Notes: a model not told the origin generated them from the sequence alone. 64,000 nt of DNA from Dokdonella sp. (GCF_017744955.1 NZ_JAGIAG010000001.1:1169865-1233864), one strand, 5' to 3'; counted from the stretch's first letter, positions 1-10,052 are shown. Program-made: numbers and translations.

Positions 1-363
1 CAGCGGCGTGCGGCAGCGCCAGAACTGCTTCTGCACGATGAAGCGGCCGGTGGCGGGATCGATGTCCTCGTAGCTGCCGGCGAACAGCCAGAGGCAGCGC
101 CCGATTTTTCCGCTCGTCTGCTCGACCGAACAGCGGTAGCCGAGCGACTGGATGTTGCTGTAGTCGCCCTCGCAGAACGTGTCGCCGCAGATGTCGTCGA
201 AATTGCGGCGCAGCTGCGAGGCCAGCGTGTACCAGGCCTCGTACTGCGCGTCGGTCGTGAAGTAGCCGTAGACGTCGCCGAAGGTCGGCGCGGTCTGCGC
301 GGCGACCGGATTGGAGACGGCGGCGAGCAGCAGCAGGGCGGGCAATGGAATGCGAAACGACAT
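1..363 (-). CDS. Exported hypothetical protein, 3' end beyond the window
   Basis: An open frame of 121 codons runs from an ATG at 363 leftward off the window edge without a stop. The start is supported by an AAGGAGAG ribosome binding site about 7 bases upstream. The N-terminus (MSFRIPLPALLLLAAVSNPVAA) is a typical Sec signal peptide, so the mature protein is probably periplasmic or secreted. The visible mature part contains several cysteines (DICGDTFCEGDY, YRCSVEQ, GRCLWLF, FWRCR), suggesting disulfide bonds. I do not recognise the family and the C-terminus is missing, so no function is assigned. Confidence 0.75.
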   Translation of the reverse strand, partial: MSFRIPLPALLLLAAVSNPVAAQTAPTFGDVYGYFTTDAQYEAWYTLASQLRRNFDDICGDTFCEGDYSNIQSLGYRCSVEQTSGKIGRCLWLFAGSYEDIDPATGRFIVQKQFWRCRTPL

Positions 364-710
364 GATCGGCTCTCCTTGGCGATGATGGATGTCCGCGGCG
401 CGACGCGCGTCGACGGACCGCGGCAGGATGAACCGTGGTTTCGCCGGTGCCGACCGGCGCGATCGGAAAGACGCATCGGGGAATAGCGCGCCGGCGTGTC
501 GGAGGATGCCGATCCGCGCGTACGACGAGCGGGCGGTTCGCGCAAGCGCGGCGGCGCGAGGACGCATCCCCACGCGAAGTACGCCGGTGCCAACCCGTTC
601 GCGGGCCGCGGCGGATGCCTGGTTTTGCAGGTGATTCAGGTATTTGCACACGCGCGAAAATCCGTCTCGCGATGGTAGAGTAGCCGCGTGCAAGCCCCTG
701 AAAGTCTCCC
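364..710. other. Intergenic region between divergent genes, no gene seen
   Basis: About 350 bases separate the leftward exported protein from mltB. The short open frames here overlap one another, lack ribosome binding sites and encode Arg/Ala-rich peptides typical of GC-rich non-coding DNA. The stretch should hold both divergent promoters, but I see no convincing -35/-10 pair, operator or hairpin. Confidence 0.5.
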
Positions 711-1727
711 TTGATCCGAAGAACTTTTCTCATCCTCCTCTGCGCGCTGGCCTGCGGCCAGGCTGCGCCGTCGGCGGCATCCGCCGCCGCCACCGCCAAG
801 ACCCCGCCGAGCGCCGACCAGCGCGCCTTCGCCGCCGAAGTGGCGAAGGACGGCGGCCCCAGCGCACAGAGCGTGCTGGAGACCCTCGCCGGCGCCAAGG
901 TGCAGCAGTCGATCCTCGACGCGATCGCGCGCCCGGCCGAGAAGACGCGCGAGTGGAAGGACTACCGGCCGATCTTCGTCACCGACAAGCGCATCGCCGA
1001 CGGCGTCGCGTTCCGCCGCGCCAATGCCGAACTGCTCGACCGCATCGGCGGCGAGTACGGCGTGCCGCCGGAGATCATCGTCGCGATCATCGGCGTGGAG
1101 ACCGGCTACGGCAAGAACACCGGCAAGTACCGCGTGCTCGACGCGCTGTCGACGCTGGCGTTCAACTACCCGCCGCGCGCGAAGTTCTTCCGCGGCGAGC
1201 TGAAGCAGCTGTTCCTGCTCGGCGACCAGCACCTGCCCTATGCGGTCGACGAGCTGAAGGGCTCGTACGCCGGCGCGATGGGCTGGGGCCAGTTCATGCC
1301 GACCAGCATCGCGCAGTGGGCCAGGGACGAGGACGGCGACGGCCGCATCGACCTGTGGAATTCGCTGCCGGACATCACCGCCAGCGTCGCCAACTATTTC
1401 CTCGCGCACGGCTGGCAGAAGGATCAGCCGGTGACCGTGCGCGCGCAGCCGGCGGCCGACGCGCAGGCGCTCGCGCCGGCGAACTCCGAACCGGTCTGGT
1501 CGCTGCAGCAGCTGGAAGCGTGGGGCTACGCGCCGATCGAGCGCGTCGACGCGCAGACGCCGTCGACCCTGCTCAAGCTGGAAGCCGAGCGCGGACCCGA
1601 GTACTGGTTGACGTTCAAGAATTTCTACGTGATCACGCGCTACAACAGGAGCCCGCTGTATTCGATGGCGGTGTGGCAGCTGGCGCAGGCGATCGCCGCC
1701 GGCGCCGCGGAAACGCCCGCCTCGTGA
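711..1727 (+). CDS. mltB: Lytic murein transglycosylase B (MltB family)
   Basis: Periplasmic lytic transglycosylase that cleaves the MurNAc-GlcNAc bond of peptidoglycan, forming 1,6-anhydroMurNAc ends. The protein has 338 residues, near the usual family length. Residues 1-25 form a signal peptide. The catalytic glutamate is E130 in GVETGYGKNTG, followed by the family motifs GAMGWGQFMPTS and the C-terminal FYVITRYN...YSMAVWQLAQAI. An in-frame TGA at 699-701 rules out a longer N-terminus, so translation begins at the TTG at 711, which has only a weak ribosome binding site. Its stop overlaps the GTG of rlpA (GTGA), so the two are probably translationally coupled in one cell-wall operon. Confidence 0.95.
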   Translation: MIRRTFLILLCALACGQAAPSAASAAATAKTPPSADQRAFAAEVAKDGGPSAQSVLETLAGAKVQQSILDAIARPAEKTREWKDYRPIFVTDKRIADGVAFRRANAELLDRIGGEYGVPPEIIVAIIGVETGYGKNTGKYRVLDALSTLAFNYPPRAKFFRGELKQLFLLGDQHLPYAVDELKGSYAGAMGWGQFMPTSIAQWARDEDGDGRIDLWNSLPDITASVANYFLAHGWQKDQPVTVRAQPAADAQALAPANSEPVWSLQQLEAWGYAPIERVDAQTPSTLLKLEAERGPEYWLTFKNFYVITRYNRSPLYSMAVWQLAQAIAAGAAETPAS

Positions 1728-2671
1728 GCGCGTCGCGCGCGCTTCTCCTCGCCGCGCTCGGCCTCGCGCTGGCCGCCTGCAGCGGGCCCAAGCCGCGCCG
1801 CGACGCACCGCGCACGCCGCCGTCGAGTCCGCGCGGCGATCGCTTGCCGGCGGAGACGTCGCGGCAGCAGTCCGAGCGCTACCACAAGGACCAGGACGGC
1901 GGTCCCGACGCCCCGGCGATCGACGTCAGCAAGATTCCCGAACCGGTGCCGAAAGCCGAACCGCGCTCGCGTTACGGCAACCGCGAGACCTACAGCGTGC
2001 TCGGCCGCAGCTATCGCGTGCTGCCGGACGCGCGCGGCTACAGCGAGCGCGGCGTCGCCTCGTGGTACGGCAACAAGTTCCACGGCTACATGACGTCCTC
2101 GTTCGAGCCCTACGACATGTACGCGTTCAGCGCCGCGCACAAGACGCTGCCGCTGCCGAGCTATGCGCGCGTGACGAACCTGGAGAACGGCAAGAGCGTG
2201 GTCGTGCGCGTCAACGATCGCGGCCCGTTTCACGAGAACCGCCTGATCGACCTGTCCTATGCGGCCGCGGTCAAGATCGGCGTGTGGCCGAAGGGCACCG
2301 GCCTGGTCGAGGTGCGCGCGATCGATCCGGAGCGTCCGGACGCGCTGCCGCCGACCCAGGTCGCCTCGATCGCGCCGTCGCGTCCGATCGTCCCGGCACG
2401 CGCCGACGAGCCGCCGCCGTCCGCCGGCGGCGCGCCGCGCATCTATCTGCAGATCGGCGCGTTCGGCGATCGCGCCAATGCCGAACGCGCCGTCGCCAAC
2501 GCGACGCGCGCCGGCCTGGATCGCGTCGACATCCAGTCGGCCACGGTCGACGGGCGCACGGTGCATCGCGTGCGCGTCGGTCCGCTGCCCGACGTGGACG
2601 CCGCCGACGCGATGACCGAGCGCATCGAACAACTCGGCCTCGGCGCGCCGCGCGTCGCGATCGAGCGCTGA
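1724..2671 (+). CDS. rlpA: Septal ring lytic transglycosylase lipoprotein RlpA
   Basis: Outer-membrane lipoprotein that cuts denuded glycan strands at the septum. The 315 residues start at a GTG overlapping the mltB stop. A lipobox (LAAC) places the lipidated cysteine at C19. After a low-complexity linker comes the double-psi beta-barrel domain (about 105-205) with GVASWYG, E128, D131, H139 (AAHKTLPLPS) and D165 (VNDRGPF), the positions known to matter for RlpA activity. A SPOR domain (about 238-315, starting IYLQIGAFGD) should bind denuded septal peptidoglycan. The pairing with mltB and dacC is standard for the order. Confidence 0.95.
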   Translation: MSASRALLLAALGLALAACSGPKPRRDAPRTPPSSPRGDRLPAETSRQQSERYHKDQDGGPDAPAIDVSKIPEPVPKAEPRSRYGNRETYSVLGRSYRVLPDARGYSERGVASWYGNKFHGYMTSSFEPYDMYAFSAAHKTLPLPSYARVTNLENGKSVVVRVNDRGPFHENRLIDLSYAAAVKIGVWPKGTGLVEVRAIDPERPDALPPTQVASIAPSRPIVPARADEPPPSAGGAPRIYLQIGAFGDRANAERAVANATRAGLDRVDIQSATVDGRTVHRVRVGPLPDVDAADAMTERIEQLGLGAPRVAIER

Positions 2672-2775
2672 ATGCCAGGCGTACCGCCGATCGCGCGATC
2701 GCTCGTGCGGGGTGTTTTGACCGGCATGCTCTGCGACAATCCTTTTTTTGCGATGTGCAAGGATCTCAGTCCCGA

Positions 2776-4113
2776 ATGAAAGTGAACCTCCTGATCCGGC
2801 CTCTTCTGTTCGCCTGCGCGCTCGCCGCGACGGGCGTGCAGGCCGCTCCGGCTCCCGCCGCGGCAGCACCCGCGGCGGCGAAGCCGGAGCCCGCTTCGGC
2901 GCCGTCGCAGCCGGCCAATCTGCCGACCCCGCAGCCGGTCGCCAAGCCGGCGGCGCCGCCGGCGCCGGGGACTCCCGGCAGCGGTCCGGTGCCGCCGCCG
3001 CCGACGATCGACGCCAAGAGCTGGGTGCTGATGGACTACACCAGCGGCCAGATCCTCGCCGAGAGCAACATGGACGCGCGCGTCGCGCCGGCGTCGATCA
3101 CCAAGGTGATGACCTCCTACGTCGTCTCGGCCGAGCTCGCGCACGGCAAGATCAAGATGGACGACAAGGTCGCCATCAGCGAGAACGCCTGGCGCTCCGG
3201 CGGCGCCGGCACCGACGGCTCGACCAGCTTCCTGCAGCTCAACAGCCAGGTGCCGCTGAAGGACCTGCTGTACGGCATGATCATCCAGTCCGGCAACGAC
3301 GCCGCGATCGCGCTGGCCGAGCACACGGCTGGTTCCGAGGCGACGTTCGCCCAGCTGATGAACCAGTACGCGGCCAAGCTCGGCATGAACGGCACCAATT
3401 ACGTCGACGCCAGCGGCCTGCCCAATCCGAACCACTACACGACCGCGCGCGACATCGCCGTGCTGTCGCGCGCGCTGATCCACGACTATCCCGACGAATA
3501 CAAGGTCTACTCGGTCAAGGATTTCGAGTGGAACGGCATCAAGCAGCACAACCGCAACACGCTGCTGTGGCGCGATTCCACCGTCGACGGCATCAAGACC
3601 GGCCACACCTCCGAGGCCGGTTTCTGCCTCGCCACCTCGGCCTTGCGCGGCGACCAGCGCCTGATCGCGGTGGTGATGGGCGCGCCGAGCGAGAAGCAGC
3701 GCGCCGACGACAACCAGGCCCTGCTCGCCTACGGTTTCCGTTTCTTCGAAACGCAGAAGCTGTATCCGGCGAACAAGCCGCTGGCCGATCCCGAGCTGTG
3801 GAAGGGCGAGGCCGCGAACCTGCCGCTCGGCGTCGCCGAGGACGTGCTGATCACCTTTCCGCGCGGGCGCTACGGCGACCTCAAGGCGAGCCTGGAAATG
3901 CCCTCGCGCCTGATCGCGCCGATCGAGAAGGGCAAGCAGGTCGGCATGTTGAAGGTCACGCTCGACGGCAAGACGCTGCTCGAACGGCCGCTGGTCGCGC
4001 TGGCCGACGGCGGCGAAGGCGGCTTCTTCAAGCGCCTGTCCGACGGCTTCTGGATGTGGTTCAAGGGCGACGCCGGACCGGCCGTGTCGGCGGAAGCGCC
4101 GAAAGGCAACTAG
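2776..4113 (+). CDS. dacC: D-alanyl-D-alanine carboxypeptidase (PBP5/6 type)
   Basis: Removes the terminal D-Ala from peptidoglycan pentapeptides in the periplasm. The 445-residue protein has a signal peptide (cleavage near residue 23), then an unusual Pro/Ala-rich linker at about 24-78 before the S11 peptidase domain. The three penicillin-binding motifs are present: SITK with nucleophile S107 and K110, SGN at 172-174 and KTG at 274-276. A PBP5-like C-terminal domain ends in an amphipathic segment rich in Phe and Trp (FFKRLSDGFWMWFKG) that would tether the enzyme to the outer face of the inner membrane. The symbol follows the DacA/DacC group; I cannot separate these paralogues from sequence alone. 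Confidence 0.93.
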   Translation: MKVNLLIRPLLFACALAATGVQAAPAPAAAAPAAAKPEPASAPSQPANLPTPQPVAKPAAPPAPGTPGSGPVPPPPTIDAKSWVLMDYTSGQILAESNMDARVAPASITKVMTSYVVSAELAHGKIKMDDKVAISENAWRSGGAGTDGSTSFLQLNSQVPLKDLLYGMIIQSGNDAAIALAEHTAGSEATFAQLMNQYAAKLGMNGTNYVDASGLPNPNHYTTARDIAVLSRALIHDYPDEYKVYSVKDFEWNGIKQHNRNTLLWRDSTVDGIKTGHTSEAGFCLATSALRGDQRLIAVVMGAPSEKQRADDNQALLAYGFRFFETQKLYPANKPLADPELWKGEAANLPLGVAEDVLITFPRGRYGDLKASLEMPSRLIAPIEKGKQVGMLKVTLDGKTLLERPLVALADGGEGGFFKRLSDGFWMWFKGDAGPAVSAEAPKGN

Positions 4114-4120
4114 AGCTTTT

Positions 4121-4206
4121 GGACACGGATCGACGCGGATCGACACGGATAAGGCAGCAAGGGAGGCATTGGCCTTATGCGCCTTGATCCGCGCCGATCC
4201 GCGTCC
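4121..4206. repeat. Imperfect inverted repeat between dacC and ybeD
   Basis: A 21-base arm at 4121-4141 (ggacacggatcgacgcggat plus c) is matched with two mismatches by the reverse complement at 4186-4206. Inside lies a second shorter pairing (ggataaggc with gcctta). The pattern GGATCGACRCGGAT is repeated inside each arm. It sits 8 bases after the dacC stop and just before ybeD, with a pyrimidine-rich run (ctcttttctttt) after the right arm. It may be a mobile REP-like palindrome or attenuate read-through into ybeD. Confidence 0.6.
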
Positions 4207-4238
4207 GACGCTCTTTTCTTTTCCAAGCGAGCCAACCC

Positions 4239-4529
4239 ATGAAAGACCTCGACGACATCCACGCGCAGAATCCGGAGCAGGGCTTCCAGTTTCCGGGCGT
4301 GTTCGAGATCACCGCGATGGGCAGCGCCGCCGCCGATCTCGAGCACCGCGTGCCGGAAATCCTCGACAGCCTCGGCCTCACGGTGCTCGCCGACGCGGTA
4401 CAGGTGCGGCCCTCGCGCGAGGGCAACTACGTGTCGGTCACGGCGAGCTTCACCTGCCCGTCGCGCGAGAAGTACGACGCCGCGCACGCGGCGCTGCGCG
4501 CGGAGCCTGGGATACGCTGGACGCTGTGA
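4239..4529 (+). CDS. ybeD: YbeD family protein (DUF493)
   Basis: Small protein of 96 residues of the YbeD/UPF0250 family, found between the dacA-type carboxypeptidase and lipB in many gammaproteobacteria. The fold resembles ACT-like regulatory domains, but no biochemical role is established. The N-terminal part includes QFPGVFEITAMG and the C-terminal part includes YVSVTASFTCPSREKYDAAHAAL, as expected for the family. Only the context (lipoate operon and dacC) supports a link with lipoate metabolism. Here the neighbouring lipB is displaced by about 4.8 kb of reverse-strand genes. Confidence 0.88.
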   Translation: MKDLDDIHAQNPEQGFQFPGVFEITAMGSAAADLEHRVPEILDSLGLTVLADAVQVRPSREGNYVSVTASFTCPSREKYDAAHAALRAEPGIRWTL

Positions 4530-4657
4530 GCGCCGAGGTCGAGACGCGTCTCGACCAGCGCTGAAGCGGTTCCAGGCCGCTCCGCGCGCACGACCGAACC
4601 GCGCGGCCGGCTGATCGTGGACGGCGCGTCTGATCCTGTGGAGCGAGTGGGCCGTTC

Positions 4658-6781
4658 CTACCTCGATCCGCCTGGCCCGGCCAGCATCGCGTCCAGGAAG
4701 GCGTACATGTCGGCGTATTCCAGCGCTTGCGCATTCGCGCTGGTGGCGAAGTGGCCGAACTGATCGTCGGTGCGATACCACACCGGCGTGGACGGCGAGG
4801 CCGCCATCACCCGTGCGCCGAACTTGCCGCTGTGCCACGGCGCCACGCGCTGATCGACCAGGCCGACGACCAGCAGCAGCGGTGGGTATTTCGTCCCGTC
4901 GCGCACGTGCTGGTAGGGATCCATCGCCAGCAGTTGTCTCATCCCGGTTTCGGTGCGCGGGTCGCCCATCTCGGCCATCTGGTTGGCGCCGTTCTTTTCC
5001 GAGAGCAGGCGCGTCGCGGTCAATTCGCCCGCGTGCACCACCATTGCACCCCAGGCGTCCGGTGCGGTGGTGTAGGCGCCGCCGGTGAGGAGGCCGCCCA
5101 TGCTGGCGCCAGAGCCGCTGATCCGCGCCGGCACGCTGTAGCCGCGCCGGACCAGCTCCCGGGCGCAGGCGATGAAGTCCTCGACGCCGCGCTGCTTGTT
5201 GGCGCCGCTGCCGCCGAGGCGCCAGGCATCGCCGTTCTCGCCGCCGCCGCGCGCGTGGCAATCCGCCAGAACGGCGCCTGCCTGCGGCCATTCCAGCAGG
5301 AGCGGCGAAAAATACGGCTGCAGGCTGATGCCGTAACCGCCGTAGCCTTCCACGATGGCCCGCGCATGGCCATCCAGTTCCAAGTCGCGACGACGGATCA
5401 CGCTCAGCGGCACCTGGGTACCGTCGGCGCTGGTGGCCTCGATTTCCTCGCTGATCAGCTCCGGATACGCCGGCGCGTCCAGCGTGCCGAGGCCGGTGTC
5501 GGACAGATTTCCGTCACGGGCCAGATAGACCTTGCGGGGGACGGTCCAGCTTTCCAGCGACAGCAGGACGCCGTCCTGGCGTGGGTCGGTGCGCATCAGA
5601 TAGACGCTGCCTTCTCCGGGCAGCGCGGTCGGGACCAATGCGCCGGCGGCATAGTCCATGCGTTCGACGCGATCGAGGCCGTGGCGCATGGACTTGAGGT
5701 AGAGGCCGTCCTTCGCGACGCCCAATTCCGTCAGGACGGCGTCCGCGCGTTCGGGAACCACGATCCTCGCGGCGGCCAAAGTTGCCTTCGGATCGCGCAG
5801 GTCCAGCGCCAGCACCTGCCGATTGGGCGTGCCTTTCGCCGACAACAGGTACAGGGTATCGCCGTGCAGCGCGCTGCTCTGCACATTGTCGGCGTCGTCG
5901 GTCGGGCAGCGCCATGTGGCGTCTGCCGTCACGGCGTCGGCCAGCGGTGTCACGCATGCGCGGGCGGAAGCGCGTGCGCCTCCGATCAGCAGCAAGGTCC
6001 AATCGCTGCCGGGCGCGGTGAGGATGACGGGGAAGTCGTGGGCGACGATTTTCAGCGCATCGTCGGCGCCGGCGCGCGCCAGCAGTCGGTCCTCGGCCTG
6101 CGCCTGGCCGAGTCGGTGCAGGTAGGCGCCGGAGCCTTGTATCGGATCGGGATCGTCCGGTTGGACATCGCGCAAACGGGTGTAGAAGAAGCCGCTGCCG
6201 TCGGGCAGCCAGGAGATGGGGAATTCGCTCCATACCGGTTTCAGCGTATCGGTCAGGCGCTTGCCGGTGACCGTGTCGAAAAGTTCGATCTCGCCGATCT
6301 CGTTGCCGCCGAAGCCGATGTTCACCGCCACCTTGCCGCCGTCGCGCGACACGCTGAAGCCGCCGATGCTGGCGCCGCCCTGCACGGTGTTCGGGTCGAG
6401 CAGCAGGCGTTCCTCGCCGTCGGCGTCGCGCACCATCAACATGCCTTCCTTGCCGGTCGGCGCGCGCAGGAAGAACAGGCGGTCGCCGACCAGCGTATGG
6501 GCGCTGTGCCTGGTCGTGGCGGCGGCCACCCGGGTCAGGCGTTCGCGCCAGGATTGCAGTGTCGGCAGCGCGTCCAGCTTCGCGCGCGAAGCCGCGCCCT
6601 GCGCCTTCAGCCAGGCATCGAACTCGGCGTTCTTCTCGCCTTCCATCCAGCGGTACGGATCGGGCATGGAAAGGCCGAAAGCGCGATCGACCACGTCGAC
6701 CGTCCGCGCCGCCGGAGGGTTCTGCGAGCAGCCGGCGAGGATGAGGATGGCGCACAGGGCTGGCGGGAAATGAGGTCGCAT
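4658..6781 (-). CDS. S9 family prolyl-oligopeptidase-like lipoprotein
   Basis: Predicted serine peptidase of the prolyl oligopeptidase family, 707 residues, close to the usual 680-730. The N-terminus ends in a lipobox (LAGC), so unlike the cytosolic enzyme it is probably lipid-anchored in the periplasm or outer membrane. An N-terminal beta-propeller is followed by an alpha/beta-hydrolase domain. The catalytic serine lies in GSGASMGG, the aspartate in VGLVDQRVAP and the histidine in DDQFGHFA. The upstream motif RGGGENGDAW is also typical of POP enzymes. It lies opposite to the lip genes and is probably transcribed alone. Substrate unknown. Confidence 0.9.
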   Translation of the reverse strand: MRPHFPPALCAILILAGCSQNPPAARTVDVVDRAFGLSMPDPYRWMEGEKNAEFDAWLKAQGAASRAKLDALPTLQSWRERLTRVAAATTRHSAHTLVGDRLFFLRAPTGKEGMLMVRDADGEERLLLDPNTVQGGASIGGFSVSRDGGKVAVNIGFGGNEIGEIELFDTVTGKRLTDTLKPVWSEFPISWLPDGSGFFYTRLRDVQPDDPDPIQGSGAYLHRLGQAQAEDRLLARAGADDALKIVAHDFPVILTAPGSDWTLLLIGGARASARACVTPLADAVTADATWRCPTDDADNVQSSALHGDTLYLLSAKGTPNRQVLALDLRDPKATLAAARIVVPERADAVLTELGVAKDGLYLKSMRHGLDRVERMDYAAGALVPTALPGEGSVYLMRTDPRQDGVLLSLESWTVPRKVYLARDGNLSDTGLGTLDAPAYPELISEEIEATSADGTQVPLSVIRRRDLELDGHARAIVEGYGGYGISLQPYFSPLLLEWPQAGAVLADCHARGGGENGDAWRLGGSGANKQRGVEDFIACARELVRRGYSVPARISGSGASMGGLLTGGAYTTAPDAWGAMVVHAGELTATRLLSEKNGANQMAEMGDPRTETGMRQLLAMDPYQHVRDGTKYPPLLLVVGLVDQRVAPWHSGKFGARVMAASPSTPVWYRTDDQFGHFATSANAQALEYADMYAFLDAMLAGPGGSR

Positions 6782-7241
6782 GGCGGCGGTGTCCTGGATG
6801 CGGGGCTGGGGCGGAGAACTGGCGACGGACCATCACGGGACAGCCCGCCATTCGAAGGAACAGATCAACGACCTTCCCTACGCCGATCCGGCCTGAAAAA
6901 CGACATGCCTGGAGCGCGGTCGCCGCTGCCGGCAGCGGCGCGGTAGACGGCAAGGCGCAAGCGATCGGCACGGTCGCTTTCGAGGTCCTGCCGATCTTTC
7001 TCGTGAGCCGGGGCCATTCGCAACGGCGCCTCGGGAAGACGCGGCAGCGGGTGATCGCCGACGCGATGCAGAGAGGTCTTTCGTGCAAGGGCAACGACGT
7101 TCCGGTCATTGCCCGCTTCACCTGCCCGGCGTGCGACGCGGCGCTGCGGGGCAGAGCCCGGCATACGCCGGACGCGGCGAGCGTTCATCGCCGAGTCGCC
7201 GATAGCGCCGCCGGCCCATCCCGCGCGGCGCCGTGCGCGCT
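6782..7241. other. Intergenic region, no gene recognised
   Basis: About 460 bases between two reverse-strand genes. Short frames on both strands overlap and encode Arg-rich peptides with no ribosome binding sites. It should contain the promoter of the S9 peptidase near 6790-6850. I found no repeat or terminator I could defend. Confidence 0.45.
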
Positions 7242-9248
7242 CTATTTCCCTTTCTGGGCGCGCTTTTCCGACGGCGATTTCCACTCGGCCGGCGGCTCGG
7301 CCTTGCCGGCGCGTGTCGCCGCCAGGCGCAACGCTTCAATTTCACTGCCGGTCGAGGCGAAATCGTCGAAATAGGCGTCGAGGTTGGACCCTTCGGTAAA
7401 CGCGTTCAGTTGCGTTTCCTGCCACCAGGCGATGCGGCGTTCGCGCTGCTGGTCGCCCGGCGCGAGCGGACCGACTTCGCGCAGGATCGTGCTGCCGATC
7501 CGTGCGCTGATGGCCGTGTCGCTCGAATTCAGCATGAGGCGGCCGATCGCGAGGCATGCCTCTCGGCGCCGCGCGTCGTCCGCGTCGCCGCGCTGCTTGC
7601 ACGCGGTATGTACGCTGGCGAAGTGCGATGCGCTGGTCGAATGGATCATCGCGAAGCTCAGCGCCGCGGCCTTGCCGGCCGTGTCGGCGGAGAAATTCTC
7701 GACCGACGACGACGGCAGCAGCGTGGCCTGGAGGTTTTCCAAAGGTATCGGGCGTTTGCCCACGGCGGCGAGCCACGGCGCGAGCAGGTCGGCCAGATGT
7801 TCGTCGTACCGCTTCGCCTCCGCCATGCGCTGCAGGAGCGCCGGTGTGTCCGCATCGGCGGCCGACAGCGACAGGCCCCAGGCCGCCGCGTTGTCGGCGT
7901 CGAGCCGTTGCACGTTGGCGATCGCGGCGCCGGCGGCGTCGCTGCTCGAGGTGGCGACGACCCACTGCACCAGCAGGTCGTCCGGGTTCGCCGCTGCCAG
8001 CGCGGCGAGGGCATCGGGCGCCGATGCGTCTTTCGTCGCCGGCGCGTCCGCGGGGCCGGCGGTATCGAGCCAGAAGGCGAAGACCTTGTCCGAGCCCAGC
8101 GCCAAGGCTTGCGTGCGCACGTCGGTGCTGCCGCGCATGTCGTCGAGCAAGGCGCGGACGTAGTCCCGCCACGCGTTCTCCGCCGCGGAGGCGGTGGCCT
8201 TTTCCTCCGAGTCCGCGTCGACCCAGCCGGCCGGCGGAGTCATCGGTTGACCGAGGCGCTCGAGCCGGCGTTCGGTCGCGGCGATTTCGTTCGGTGCGCC
8301 GCGCCAGTCCGCGACGAGATCGGCAAGGTCGTCGCCGAAGGCCGTCATGTTGCGCAGCGGATTGGGCGCGTGCGCTTTCAGCCAGTCGAACTGGCGCTGC
8401 AGTTCGGCGAGGTCGCTCGGCGTGGCGCCCGCGGCGGTGAGCATCTTCAGGCCGGTTTCGCGCAGGGCGAAGCTGGTGCCCTTGCCGGCCATCAGCGTGC
8501 CGGCCTCGACGCACCAGCCGAGGCGCTGCCAGGCCTGCTCGACGTTGCCGTCGGGCGCGCAGACGCTTTGCAGGGCGTTCGTGGTCGGTGCGACGCTGGA
8601 ATCGGCGTGGCGCAGGGCGTCCAGCAGCGCGCGCTCCTCGACCGAGGCATCCTCCCGCGAGTCGCCGAAGCCGGCTTCGGGATGGGCGGTGAGCGCCTTG
8701 CGCCATTCGGCCACTTCCGCGCCGGAATGGTCGTCGGCGCGCGTCGCCGAGGCCATGCGTGAGAGCGCCTCGTCGAGCGCGGCCTGTCCGCCCTTCGCGT
8801 GCGCCAGCGCGACGGCGTACTGCAGCGCGCCGGCATTGTCCGGTTCCAGCCGCACCAGGGCGGCGACTTCCGCTTCGGGCCAGCGCGTCGGGCCGCATTG
8901 GCTGGAGTAGTAGTTGCCGGAATCGGCGGCGATCCATTGCACGACCGCGTCGCCGCGCGCCAGCTGGGCGGCGTTCGCGACCACGTCCTGGCGCTTCGGG
9001 CGCAGGACGGTCGGCACGTCTTCGTCGTCGACGTACAGGCGCGCGGCCAGCACTTGCCGGCGCGGCGAGGCGTCGTTGCGCAGCGTGTCGAAGAGATCGA
9101 GCTGGCCGCGTCGATACGTGTCGATCAGGGACTGCGTGTCCTTGTCGGGCACGCTCGCCGGCGGCTCGGCGCGAGCGCTCGCCGAAAGGGCGGCGAGCGG
9201 CGCCGAGAATGCGAGTACGATGCCCAACCCAGCCGTCTTGCTGCGCAT
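7242..9248 (-). CDS. Periplasmic hypothetical protein, helix-rich
   Basis: A 668-residue protein if translation starts at the ATG at 9248, which is preceded by GGGGAG and followed by a clear signal peptide ([20 protein letters not shown]..., cleavage after SARA). A longer frame reaches 9356 but would bury the signal peptide. The mature protein is rich in Ala, Leu and Asp with repeated amphipathic helices reminiscent of TPR/Sel1-like repeats (for example [20 protein letters not shown]), plus scattered cysteines ([25 protein letters not shown]). No catalytic motif is visible. A periplasmic scaffold is only a guess. It ends just upstream of the divergent lipB. Confidence 0.78.
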   Translation of the reverse strand: MRSKTAGLGIVLAFSAPLAALSASARAEPPASVPDKDTQSLIDTYRRGQLDLFDTLRNDASPRRQVLAARLYVDDEDVPTVLRPKRQDVVANAAQLARGDAVVQWIAADSGNYYSSQCGPTRWPEAEVAALVRLEPDNAGALQYAVALAHAKGGQAALDEALSRMASATRADDHSGAEVAEWRKALTAHPEAGFGDSREDASVEERALLDALRHADSSVAPTTNALQSVCAPDGNVEQAWQRLGWCVEAGTLMAGKGTSFALRETGLKMLTAAGATPSDLAELQRQFDWLKAHAPNPLRNMTAFGDDLADLVADWRGAPNEIAATERRLERLGQPMTPPAGWVDADSEEKATASAAENAWRDYVRALLDDMRGSTDVRTQALALGSDKVFAFWLDTAGPADAPATKDASAPDALAALAAANPDDLLVQWVVATSSSDAAGAAIANVQRLDADNAAAWGLSLSAADADTPALLQRMAEAKRYDEHLADLLAPWLAAVGKRPIPLENLQATLLPSSSVENFSADTAGKAAALSFAMIHSTSASHFASVHTACKQRGDADDARRREACLAIGRLMLNSSDTAISARIGSTILREVGPLAPGDQQRERRIAWWQETQLNAFTEGSNLDAYFDDFASTGSEIEALRLAATRAGKAEPPAEWKSPSEKRAQKGK

Positions 9249-9354
9249 GACGCGACTCCCCCGTGGCAGGTGCGGTGAGTCTAGCAAGGCGGAGGCGTGC
9301 GGGTCCGCCGTACGTCGTGATTGTGAAACGAGCCTGAGAACCCATCTACGCGAC

Positions 9355-10035
9355 ATGTCCCAGCCACTGATCGTCCGCCGCCTCGGCCGCCAACCCTACG
9401 AACCCGTCTGGCGTGCGATGCAGGCGTTCACCGATCGGCGCGGAGCGGAAACGCCGGACGAACTGTGGGTGCTCGAGCATGATCCGGTCTTCACCCTCGG
9501 CCAGGCCGGCAAGTGGGAGCACGTGCTGCTGCCGGGCGAGATCCCGGTGGTGCCGGTCGATCGCGGCGGCCAGGTGACCTACCACGGGCCGGGCCAGATC
9601 GTCGCCTATCCGCTGTTCGACCTGCGCCGGCTGAAGGTCGGCGTGCGCGAGCTGGTGCAGCGGATCGAGCAGGCGATCATCGACACGCTGGAGACCTGGA
9701 ACATCGTCGCGGTGCGCCGCGACGGCGCGCCGGGCGTCTACGTCGGCGACGCCAAGGTCGCTGCGCTCGGCCTGCGCGTGCGGCGCGGCTGTTCGTTCCA
9801 CGGTCTCGCCTTCAACGTGGACATGGATCTGGAGCCGTTCCACCGCATCAATCCCTGCGGCTACCAGGGTTTGGCCGTCACCCAGGTGCTAGACTTGGGC
9901 GGGCCTGGCTCGCTGGCCGAGGTCGAAACCGTCCTGATCGGCGAGCTGGCGCGACAATTCGGCCTCGTGCCGCAAACCGCCGCGGCAGAACTCCCCCTTT
10001 CCGCCACCGCCGACGCCGTGCACGTCGCTCGGTGA
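9355..10035 (+). CDS. lipB: Lipoyl(octanoyl) transferase LipB
   Basis: Transfers the octanoyl group from acyl carrier protein to the conserved lysine of lipoyl domains of 2-oxoacid dehydrogenases and GcvH, the first step of lipoate synthesis, in the cytoplasm. The 226-residue protein has the signature [12 protein letters not shown] (residues 70-81), the catalytic lysine K134 (GDAKVAALG) and the acyl-thioester cysteine C168 (INPCGYQG). The start at 9355 aligns with the family N-terminus. lipA follows 17 bases downstream, an evident operon. Confidence 0.96.
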   Translation: MSQPLIVRRLGRQPYEPVWRAMQAFTDRRGAETPDELWVLEHDPVFTLGQAGKWEHVLLPGEIPVVPVDRGGQVTYHGPGQIVAYPLFDLRRLKVGVRELVQRIEQAIIDTLETWNIVAVRRDGAPGVYVGDAKVAALGLRVRRGCSFHGLAFNVDMDLEPFHRINPCGYQGLAVTQVLDLGGPGSLAEVETVLIGELARQFGLVPQTAAAELPLSATADAVHVAR

Positions 10036-10052
10036 GCCTGACTCGAAGCAGC

